Below are positions 1 to 7,191 of a stretch of DNA of 28,065 bases, piece after piece. The stretch is from a virus: positions 1-28,065 of IMG/VR virus record IMGVR_UViG_3300022821_000090; one strand, given 5' to 3'. Made by a program: the position numbers and the translations under genes. Each line of letters starts with the position of its first letter. The first letter of the stretch is position 1. The notes beneath the pieces were generated by a model that made no database searches, had not been told where the DNA came from, and was given only the letters and a program-made list of their open reading frames with translations.

Positions 1-49
1 CCTGCACACGCACAGTCGCAAGTTTCGATAGGGGGGGTCATTCCCGACG

Positions 50-1528
50 ATGGCGGAAAACAGCGAGATTTCATGGCCGGCGGATTCGGTGGAGCGGCGA
101 TCGGTCGATTCCCTGATTCCCTACGCCCGGAACGCCCGCACCCATAGCGAGGCGCAGGTTGAGCAGCTGGCCGCTTCGATTCGGGAGTGGGGCTGGACCG
201 TCCCGGTTCTGGTCGACGAGACTAGCGGGATCATCGCGGGTCACGGCCGCGTCCTGGCGGCCAAGCAGCTGGGCCTCGAGGAGGTCCCCGTCATTGTCGC
301 GCGCGGCTGGACCGAGGTGCAGAAGCAGGCCTACGTCCTGGCCGATAACAAGCTTGCTGAGAACGCCGGCTGGGACGAGGGACTTCTGCGGGTCGAGATC
401 GAGTCATTGCAGGCCCTTGAGTTCGACATGGCAGTGTTCGGTTTTTCCGACGACGAGATCGCCGAGCTTTTCGCCTTCGAGGATGGTACTGCGGGCAACA
501 CGGACCCGGACGCGGCACCCGAAGCTGGGGCCATCGCAGTGTCTCGAGTGGGCGACCTTTGGGAGCTAGGGCCGCACCGGGTGTTGTGCGGGACGGTGCT
601 CGCCGGCCTCGAGCTGGAGCGCTTGCTCGGTGACGACAAGGCCGACGCGGTGTGGACCGATCCGCCCTACAACGTGGCCTACGGTTCGACGCTCGCCGGC
701 GGCATTCAGAACGACGACATGTCGGCGGAGGACTTTGCGGCGTTTCTGCACACCGCGATGAAGAACACGGCCGCCGCGATGAAGCCGGGTGCGGCTGTCT
801 ATGTCGCCCATTCGGAGACGGAGGGCGGGACATTCCGGGATGCTTTCCTGGCGGCGCCGTTGAAGCTTTCGAGCTGCCTGATCTGGGTCAAGAGCGAGTT
901 CGTGCTCGGACGTGCCGACTACCAATGGAAGCACGAACCGGTGCTTTACGGCTGGAAGCCGGGCCGGGCGCACAAGTGGTACGGCGGTCGCAAGGAGACG
1001 TCGATCCGGGAGCTCGAGGACACCTCGGTGTTTTCGTTCAACGAGGACGGCTCGGTGGTGGTGACGGTGGGCGGTCAGTCGCTGCTGATCACGGGTGACA
1101 ATCTAGTCGCGAAGCCGCTTGAGACGACGTTGGTGCCGGTGCCGAAGCCGCGGCGATCGGCCGAGCATCCGACGATGAAGCCGATCGGTTTAGTGGCCCG
1201 CATGTTGAAGAATTCGGCGCGCGAGGGCGACGTCGTGCTGGACCCCTTCGGTGGCTCTGGGTCAACGCTGATCGCCTGCGAGACGCACGGGTTCCGTGGC
1301 CGCCTACTTGAGATCGACCCGAAGTTCGTCGACGTCATCGTGCGCCGTTGGCAGGAATTTACGGGCCAGCAGGCGATTTTAGACGGCGACGGGCGCACGT
1401 TTGCGGAGGTCGCGAAGGCGAAAGGTTTAGATGATGAAGCGGGGCCCGAGGCCGAAGCCGAACCACCTGAAAGTGGTGACCGGGAATCCGGGCCGGCGGC
1501 CGATCAACGAGAGCGAGCCACGGCCTAA
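50..1528 (+). CDS. ParB-domain / beta-class DNA methyltransferase fusion
   Basis: This 492-residue protein is a DNA amino-methyltransferase (N6-adenine or N4-cytosine) with an N-terminal ParB/sulfiredoxin-like domain. Residues about 15-110 form the ParB-like part, including IIAGHGRVLAA. The catalytic motif IV DPPYN lies near residue 205 and the SAM-binding motif I DPFGGSGST near residue 398. The order IV then I is that of beta-class enzymes, with the target-recognition region between them. Such fusions are common directly upstream of phage terminase genes, where they probably protect phage DNA from host restriction. The C-terminal 30 residues are acidic and low in complexity. The last 98 bases overlap the small terminase gene. 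A G-rich run lies 13-20 bases before the ATG. The recognition sequence cannot be read from the protein. Confidence 0.93.
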   Translation: MAENSEISWPADSVERRSVDSLIPYARNARTHSEAQVEQLAASIREWGWTVPVLVDETSGIIAGHGRVLAAKQLGLEEVPVIVARGWTEVQKQAYVLADNKLAENAGWDEGLLRVEIESLQALEFDMAVFGFSDDEIAELFAFEDGTAGNTDPDAAPEAGAIAVSRVGDLWELGPHRVLCGTVLAGLELERLLGDDKADAVWTDPPYNVAYGSTLAGGIQNDDMSAEDFAAFLHTAMKNTAAAMKPGAAVYVAHSETEGGTFRDAFLAAPLKLSSCLIWVKSEFVLGRADYQWKHEPVLYGWKPGRAHKWYGGRKETSIRELEDTSVFSFNEDGSVVVTVGGQSLLITGDNLVAKPLETTLVPVPKPRRSAEHPTMKPIGLVARMLKNSAREGDVVLDPFGGSGSTLIACETHGFRGRLLEIDPKFVDVIVRRWQEFTGQQAILDGDGRTFAEVAKAKGLDDEAGPEAEAEPPESGDRESGPAADQRERATA

Positions 1529-1940
1529 GCCCGCCCTGCCGGCGCCGCCGGACCACCTCAACGCCGACGCCAAGCTGGAGTGGGAGCGGGTCGCGGGGGA
1601 GCTCTTTGAGCTCGGGCTGCTTAGCAATATCGATCGCGGCGCCCTGGCCGCCATGTGCCAAGCGTATGGGCGGTGGATTCAGGCTGAGCGCGCTTTGCTG
1701 AAGATGGCGGGGAACGACCCGTTGACCGGCGGGCTCATGGTGAAGACCAAGAACGGCAACGCCATTCAGAACCCGGTCGTTGGAATCGCCAACAAGGCCG
1801 CTGCTGACTACGTGAAGTTCGCCGCTGAATTTGGGATGACGCCGAGTGCCAGAAGTCGAATCGAAGCCGACCGCCTCGTCGACCGGAACGCGACGGCGAC
1901 GCCGGAAAGCAAAGCCTCGACATACTTCGCCGACGACTGA
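1431..1940 (+). CDS. Terminase small subunit, P27 family
   Basis: This 169-residue protein is the DNA-recognition subunit of the packaging motor. The N-terminal motif VVTGNPGRRPINESEP is the hallmark of the P27 (HK97/phi-type) small terminase family, and the length is normal for it. The central part is helical and probably oligomerises. The start follows an AAAGG at 1420-1424. A second ATG immediately after (1434) is equally possible. The gene begins inside the methyltransferase frame and ends inside the large terminase frame, so all three are likely translated in a coupled way. Family assignment is confident from the motif and position; the cos/pac specificity is not visible. Confidence 0.92.
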   Translation: MMKRGPRPKPNHLKVVTGNPGRRPINESEPRPKPALPAPPDHLNADAKLEWERVAGELFELGLLSNIDRGALAAMCQAYGRWIQAERALLKMAGNDPLTGGLMVKTKNGNAIQNPVVGIANKAAADYVKFAAEFGMTPSARSRIEADRLVDRNATATPESKASTYFADD

Positions 1941-3732
1941 GGTCGACCCGGCCACAGCCTACGCTCAGGACGTTGTTGCCGGCCGCATCATCGCGGGGCC
2001 CTATGTTCGTGCGGCGTGTGCGCGCCATCTTGACGATCTGGAGCACGGGCCGGCGCGCGGACTGAGCTGGGATGTCGAGCAGGTCTATCGAGTAGTCGGC
2101 TATTTTTTGACTGTCCTGACCGTCGAGACTGAGCGGAACGACGAAGCCACAGGCGAGGCAGTCTCTGAGGCCATCCCGTTTCACCTGGAGCGCTGGCAGT
2201 GCTTCGTGGTGGGCAGCTTGTTCGGGTGGAAGAACGCGGCAGGCCACCGTCGGTTCCGGCGTGCCTATCTTGAGATTGCCAAGGGCAACGGCAAGTCGCC
2301 CATGGCCGCCGGCATCGGACATTACATGCTGACCTCTACCGGCAAGCTGCGGGCAGAGGTTTACAGCGCGGCCACCGACCGCGATCAAGCGATGATCACG
2401 TTTCGGGATGCGGTTGCCATGTGGGAGCGCAGTCCGGAGCTTCACAAGCGGATGCTGCCCTCGGGCCGGAACCCGGTTTGGCAGCTGACCTACTTGAAGC
2501 GCAATTCGTTCTTCAAGCCGATTTCGTCGGAGAAGAAGGGCAAGTCCGGCATTCGACCGTATTGCGCACTTGTCGACGAGGTGCACGAGCACCGGGACAA
2601 CAGCGTAATCGAGATGCTGCGAGCCGGGACCAAGGGCAACCAGCAGGCGCTGATATTCGAGATCACGAATTCCGGGTTTGACCGCAAGTCGGTCTGCCGC
2701 GCTGAGCATGAATACACCGTCAAAGTGGTCGAGCGCGCGATCGATAACGACGCCTTTTTCGGCTTCATATGCTCGCTGGATGAAGGCGACAAACCGTTCG
2801 AAGACGAGACGTGCTGGATCAAGGCAAATCCGAACCTCGGTGTGTCGATCCATCCCGCTTATATCCAGGAGCAGGTCTTGGAAGCCAAGGGCATGCCGTC
2901 GAAGGAAGCGTTGGTCAGGCGCCTTCATTTCTGTGAGTGGACCGACGCCGCGAATAGCTGGATCACACAGTCGGTCTGGTCCAAGACTGAGGACGAGGAC
3001 CTAGACGAGCGCGACTTTGAGGGCGCGCCTTGCTGGCTCGGGCTCGATCTGGCGTACACGACTGATCTGGCGTCGCTCGCGAAAGTGTTTGAGGTCGCCG
3101 ACCATCTCTACGCTTTCGTCGACTTCTGGAAGCCGATCGAGGGCTTGCGGGAGGCGGCGGATAAGGACGGTGTTCCCTACGACATATGGGTGAATAACGG
3201 GCACCTTTTCACGACGCCCGGCAAGGTAATCAAGCTGCAGCCGATCGCCGAGCGCATCGCCGAGGCCGCCAGCCTGCACACTCTGCGTGTACTGGCCTAC
3301 GACCGGTACCGGCACAAGGAGCTCGACACCGATCTGCAGGATCTCGGGATCATCGTGCCGATGATGGAGCATCCGCAAGGCTTCCGGCGTGGCGGTATCA
3401 TGAAGGACGTCCTCGGCAACGCGGTTCTGGGCGACGACGGCAAGCCGAAAGAGAACCCGCTCTGGATGCCGGACAGCGTTCAGGAGCTTGAGAACGCAAT
3501 CATCGAAGAGCGGCTGACGGTGAAGCTGAACCCGGTGCTGCGGTGGAATGTTGCGAGCGTGGTGATCCGCGACGACCCTGCCGGTACCGGCAACCGGATC
3601 ATGGACAAGCGCAAGTCGACAGGGCGCATCGATGGTGCGGTGTCACTCGCGATGGCAGCTGGCGCGGCGCTCCGCTGCCGTGTGCCGGGCGACGGCGGGT
3701 CGGTTTACGACTCTGAGGATTTCTTCATCTGA
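1846..3732 (+). CDS. Terminase large subunit
   Basis: This 628-residue ATPase-nuclease pumps DNA into the prohead and cuts it. A P-loop (AKGNGKS) is near residues 145-151. A Walker B strand followed by an acidic pair (CALVDEVHEH) is near 240-249. The nuclease domain begins with the acidic motif LGLDLAYTTDLA near 400. Length and order match the Terminase_1 (YmfN-like) family that pairs with P27 small subunits. The start is GTG, since no ATG precedes the conserved DPATAYAQDVVAGRI segment; this gives a 95-base overlap with the small subunit gene. The first 35 residues are basic (RRRRRK) and probably disordered. Confidence 0.95.
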   Translation: MPEVESKPTASSTGTRRRRRKAKPRHTSPTTEVDPATAYAQDVVAGRIIAGPYVRAACARHLDDLEHGPARGLSWDVEQVYRVVGYFLTVLTVETERNDEATGEAVSEAIPFHLERWQCFVVGSLFGWKNAAGHRRFRRAYLEIAKGNGKSPMAAGIGHYMLTSTGKLRAEVYSAATDRDQAMITFRDAVAMWERSPELHKRMLPSGRNPVWQLTYLKRNSFFKPISSEKKGKSGIRPYCALVDEVHEHRDNSVIEMLRAGTKGNQQALIFEITNSGFDRKSVCRAEHEYTVKVVERAIDNDAFFGFICSLDEGDKPFEDETCWIKANPNLGVSIHPAYIQEQVLEAKGMPSKEALVRRLHFCEWTDAANSWITQSVWSKTEDEDLDERDFEGAPCWLGLDLAYTTDLASLAKVFEVADHLYAFVDFWKPIEGLREAADKDGVPYDIWVNNGHLFTTPGKVIKLQPIAERIAEAASLHTLRVLAYDRYRHKELDTDLQDLGIIVPMMEHPQGFRRGGIMKDVLGNAVLGDDGKPKENPLWMPDSVQELENAIIEERLTVKLNPVLRWNVASVVIRDDPAGTGNRIMDKRKSTGRIDGAVSLAMAAGAALRCRVPGDGGSVYDSEDFFI

Positions 3733-3746
3733 GCGACGGGAAGCTG

Positions 3747-5309
3747 ATGGCCTGGTTGAACAACACTGTGGCGACGGTCTGGCGCGCTGGGCACGCGGTC
3801 GGCGGAGTGCTGAGCCCGCGTGCTGGCGACACACCCGGTCCCGGCGCCGATTGGTGGTACCAGGACGTTGGCAATGGCGGCCGCAATCAGGCCGGCGTCG
3901 TCGTGTCGCCCGACGTCGCCCTCAAGGCGTCGGCGGTCTATGCCTGCGTGAAGGTGCTGGCGGAGACCATTTCGACGCTGCCATTGCAGATGTACCGCGA
4001 GCTAGGAGACGCGGGCCGTACACCGGCGTCCGATCACCCGCTGGACGAGGTGATTCGTTACCAGCCGAACGCCTGGCAGACGGCGGTCGAGTTCTGGGAA
4101 ATGATGATTTTGCACGCCGCCCTTCGGGGCGCCGCGTATGCCGAGATTGTGCCGGGGGCCCGGGGCGCGGTCGACCAGCTCAAGCCTCTGCACACCGATC
4201 GGGTCCAGGTCGAGCAGATGGCAGACGGGTCATTGCGCTACCAGGTCACGAATCCTAAGACGGGCCAGCGTCGGACGTTGCTACAGGAAGAGGTCCTTCG
4301 CATCCCGGGTATGTCCTCGGATGGCATCCGGGGCCTTCGCGTCGTCGACCTGGCATCTGAGGCGATTGGCCTTGGCATGGCGGCTGATGCCTATGCAGCG
4401 CGCGTTTTCAGCAACAAGCTGAATATCGGCGGGTACCTAGTGCATCCCGGCAAGCTTGGGCCCGAGGCACAGAAGAACTTAATCCAGGCGCTCGTCGAGC
4501 GCTTCGCTGGCATCGGCAATTTCCACCGGCCGATGGTGCTGCAGGAAGGGATGCAGTTCCACAAGGCCACGATGGACGCCAAGGAAGCGCAGCTGCTCGA
4601 GGCGCGGAAGTGGCAGATTGGCGAGGTTGCCCGCTACTGGCGGGTTCCGCTGCACATGCTCGGCGTCGACGACCAGACGAACCGGTCGACGGTTGAGGCC
4701 CAGGCGATCGACTTCGTGAAATACACGCTGCGTCCCTGGATCAAGAAGATTGAGCAGGCGATCCGGCGCGACCTCATCGTGGCGCGGACGACGTACAGCG
4801 CGAAATATAACCTCGAGGGCCTTCTCCGGGGCGACAGCGCGGCGCGCAGTACTTACTTCGCAGCTGCACTTGGTGCCAGCGGTCGTGCGGCCTGGATGAA
4901 TCCGAACGAGGTTCGCGCGATCGAGGGCTTGAACCCGAGTGACGACCCTCGCGCAAACCTGCTGGGCGGCATGATGCCGGCGACCGGCGCCGCATCGGCG
5001 GCCGGTCACTCGCCCGGACGGCTTGTCTACAAAGAGATTGCGGCAGTTCGCAAGGCCACGATGCGCCACGCGGACGACGCGGAAGCTTTCCGCAGCTGGG
5101 TTGGTGCTTTCTACGGCGGATTGGTGAGCGATGTCATGAAGGCGTTGGACGTCGACAACACCGCAGCCCGCGCATATTGCGCCCACGCCAAGGGCGAGGT
5201 CCTCGCGGCGGACGACGTTGAGGGCCTGCTCGATCGCTGGCAGGCGTCGCGTGTGCAGGAAATCGAGCGCACGCTCGATACCGAGAAGCGTGCTGAGGTC
5301 GCCGAGTGA
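3747..5309 (+). CDS. Portal protein, HK97 family
   Basis: This 520-residue protein forms the dodecameric ring at the head vertex through which DNA passes. Family features visible in order are an N-terminal segment ending in ALKASAVYACVKVLAETIS (about 55-75), the PLDEVIRYQPNAWQT region (about 93-107), the central SSDGIRGLRVVDLASEAI stretch, and the conserved GEVARYWRVPLHMLGV block near 290-305, followed by NRSTVEAQAIDFVKYTLRPW. The last 130 residues, rich in Ala, Asp and Glu, are less conserved in this family. A GGGA lies 7-10 bases before the ATG. The gene ends in a GTGA overlap with the next one. Confidence 0.95.
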   Translation: MAWLNNTVATVWRAGHAVGGVLSPRAGDTPGPGADWWYQDVGNGGRNQAGVVVSPDVALKASAVYACVKVLAETISTLPLQMYRELGDAGRTPASDHPLDEVIRYQPNAWQTAVEFWEMMILHAALRGAAYAEIVPGARGAVDQLKPLHTDRVQVEQMADGSLRYQVTNPKTGQRRTLLQEEVLRIPGMSSDGIRGLRVVDLASEAIGLGMAADAYAARVFSNKLNIGGYLVHPGKLGPEAQKNLIQALVERFAGIGNFHRPMVLQEGMQFHKATMDAKEAQLLEARKWQIGEVARYWRVPLHMLGVDDQTNRSTVEAQAIDFVKYTLRPWIKKIEQAIRRDLIVARTTYSAKYNLEGLLRGDSAARSTYFAAALGASGRAAWMNPNEVRAIEGLNPSDDPRANLLGGMMPATGAASAAGHSPGRLVYKEIAAVRKATMRHADDAEAFRSWVGAFYGGLVSDVMKALDVDNTAARAYCAHAKGEVLAADDVEGLLDRWQASRVQEIERTLDTEKRAEVAE

Positions 5310-5689
5310 CCGCGCCGGTTCCGGCAGCCGTGCGCGACCGCAACTTCTTTGCGGTTGCCCACGGCAACGCCCGTCGGGTCGTGCCGATCAAGCTTGAGCA
5401 GATACTCCGGTCGGAGTCATTTCAACGCGGCTACGCGGACCGTGCCGCGGGGCTACCGCGTTTGAAGATGGCGCAGGGGAACGGCGCCGAGCTCAACTAC
5501 GAGCGCGGCCGCATGTTCGCCGCTGCAATCATGGGGCACGGCCTGGCGCCGGCGCCCATCCTGGAAGATGGCGATTTGGTCGAGGGCGTGACGGATTTTG
5601 CTCTGGCCTTCGCCGACGACTGGGACCCGATCAACACGATTCTGGCCCAATGGCGGCCGGGTGAAGCACAGAACGGAGACGCCAAATGA
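5306..5689 (+). CDS. Small protein with RMF-like motif pattern, unknown function
   Basis: This 127-residue protein lies between portal and protease and is coupled to both, by a GTGA overlap at its start and an ATGA overlap at its end. I do not recognise a firm family. The central part reads SFQRGYADRAAGLPR and then YERGRMFAAA, a pattern resembling ribosome modulation factor-like proteins (RGY-x-x-x-x-x-G followed by YERGR-x-F). Several phages carry small proteins of this type among their head genes, but a role in ribosome binding is only a guess here. The rest is soluble, with no signal peptide or membrane segment. Confidence 0.75.
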   Translation: MTAPVPAAVRDRNFFAVAHGNARRVVPIKLEQILRSESFQRGYADRAAGLPRLKMAQGNGAELNYERGRMFAAAIMGHGLAPAPILEDGDLVEGVTDFALAFADDWDPINTILAQWRPGEAQNGDAK

Positions 5690-7059
5690 GCAAGATGCGC
5701 CGGATGCGCCGAGAGCTGCGGGCCAACCTTGGGAAGGTGGTCGGCTATCAGATTCGGGACGGCTACGGCGCGTCGATCGTGCCGGTCCTCGAGCGTGCCA
5801 TTCGCGGCGAGCACTTGGAGGACCCAGAGTTCTTTGGTGCACTAGCGGACGACTCGACGGCGATGGAGGAGCGCGACCGTGTTTCCCGCCGCTTTGCCGC
5901 GCCCATGATCATTCCGGCCGGCAAGGGCGGCAAGGCCACGGCGCTAGTATCGGTCCGCGGCATGGCGCTCTACGACTTCGAATATCAACCGTTTGCGTTT
6001 TCGACCTTGCTGCTCGCTCAGACTGTGACGGCCCTCGCGAACGACCCGGAGATCGGCACCATCATCCTGGATATCGACAGCCCGGGCGGTGTCGTGACGG
6101 GCACGCCGGAAGCCGGTGACGCCATCTTCGCGGCGCGCAAGAACGCGAACGTCGTGGCCCTGATCAATCCGCTTGCCGCCTCGGCGGCCTACTGGATCGC
6201 GTCGCAGGCGTCGGAAGTGGTCTGCGTGCCATCAGGCGACGTTGGCTCGATCGGCGTGTTCATGATGCACGTCGACTGCTCAGCGGCTTTTGACGCGGCA
6301 GGGATCAAGCCGACGTTCATCTTTGCTACCGACAGTCCCCACAAGGTCGAAGGCAACATGTTCGAGCCCCTCGGCGACGAGACTCGCGAGTACTTGCTGG
6401 GCGAGGTCGACGTGATCATGGCCCAATTTGTGAAGGCGGTAGCGCGAGGCCGCGGGGTGCCTGTGTCGAAGGTTCTGTCCGACTTTGGGAAGGGCCGCAC
6501 GCTGATGGCGCCGGCGGCCAAGGCTGCTGGCATGGTCGACCGTGTGGCGACGATCGGTGTGGCAATGGCGCGCTGGGGTATCTCGGCGCAGTCGCTCGAG
6601 GGGCGTCGTCGCGGCGAGGATCCGGCGCCTGGGCCGAACGCGGCGGGCTCATTTCTTCACAAGGCGCGCGCCTATGATGCGGCCAAGCCCATCACCCACG
6701 CCAAGGTTGGCGAGACGTCGACCGCAGGGCTCGTTGTCATCGATGAGGCCACGGGCGATGAGGTCACCTGGGTGACCGAGGTCAACACCGACGAGGGCTG
6801 GCTTGTGCGGCACCGCACCGACGAGGATGGGAACCCTCAGGTCTGCCATGGCGGCCCCATTTGCGCGCTATGTGAAAGCCAGCCGACGGGCGAGCACGTC
6901 GCTGCCGAGCGTCTTGATGGCCAGTTTCGCATCGAGCAACGAGACCCAATTGTTGAGGGTCAAGAGACGCTCGAGGTCGACGAGCTGGCATTCAAAAAGG
7001 ATGGCGCCAACCGTGCCGCGTCGGCACGCCGGCGCCTCGCGATCGAGCGCCACCGCTAG
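5686..7059 (+). CDS. Prohead protease, S49 (SppA-like) family, with C-terminal extension
   Basis: This 457-residue serine protease should cleave capsid and scaffold during head maturation. The ClpP/SppA-fold core shows DIDSPGGVVTG (about 128-138) and NPLAASAAYWIAS, with the likely nucleophile Ser166. GDVGSIGV follows. Lys220 in SPHKVEGN, 54 residues after the serine, matches the spacing of the Ser-Lys dyad in S49 enzymes. The core ends near residue 300. Residues about 335-430 form an extra domain (VTEVNTDEGWLVRHRTDEDG) with a Cys cluster at 387, 393 and 396 (CHGGPICALC). That resembles a small free-standing phage protein fused to the protease. No separate scaffold gene is visible, so the C-terminal region could act as scaffold. 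It starts in an ATGA overlap. Confidence 0.9.
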   Translation: MSKMRRMRRELRANLGKVVGYQIRDGYGASIVPVLERAIRGEHLEDPEFFGALADDSTAMEERDRVSRRFAAPMIIPAGKGGKATALVSVRGMALYDFEYQPFAFSTLLLAQTVTALANDPEIGTIILDIDSPGGVVTGTPEAGDAIFAARKNANVVALINPLAASAAYWIASQASEVVCVPSGDVGSIGVFMMHVDCSAAFDAAGIKPTFIFATDSPHKVEGNMFEPLGDETREYLLGEVDVIMAQFVKAVARGRGVPVSKVLSDFGKGRTLMAPAAKAAGMVDRVATIGVAMARWGISAQSLEGRRRGEDPAPGPNAAGSFLHKARAYDAAKPITHAKVGETSTAGLVVIDEATGDEVTWVTEVNTDEGWLVRHRTDEDGNPQVCHGGPICALCESQPTGEHVAAERLDGQFRIEQRDPIVEGQETLEVDELAFKKDGANRAASARRRLAIERHR

Positions 7060-7191
7060 ACCAACAAGTTTTCTGCAGTAGGGACTCCGTTGAGCTCCTG
7101 ACCTGCAGCACCAACGGCGGGCCCAACTTGGTCCGCCACCACAACCGCCAGCGCTGCGAAGCGCCGGCTTTCCCACAGATGGAGAGTCTCC
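7060..7191 (+). promoter_or_regulatory. Structured leader of the major capsid gene
   Basis: This is a 132-base gap with no gene. It holds three nested structures. An 8-bp hairpin (7116-7123 with 7130-7137, one G-T pair, loop CAACTT) has no T-run after it. A 5-bp hairpin (7151-7155 with 7160-7164) is closed by the GNRA loop GCGA. A near-palindrome covering the ribosome-binding site and start codon runs 7179-7193. No convincing sigma-70 promoter is visible. Confidence 0.6.
7151..7190 (+). promoter_or_regulatory. GNRA-hairpin translation leader, copy A (capsid)
   Basis: Stem GCGCT/AGCGC (7151-7155, 7160-7164) with tetraloop GCGA, then TTCCCACAGATGGAGA (7170-7185). The Shine-Dalgarno GGAG is at 7181-7184 and the ATG follows at 7192. 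The start codon is 27 bases after the stem. The 16-base segment with the SD is identical to that before the tail tube gene (16362-16377). Confidence 0.7.

Noticed and set aside
1-49. End of an upstream gene (TAG at 29-31 after LHTHSRKFR)
   Set aside because: Only nine codons are visible at the window edge, too few to support a gene.
1735-2928. A 397-codon minus-strand frame over the terminase genes
   Set aside because: Shadow of the large terminase, whose ATPase motifs read on the + strand; no supported product.
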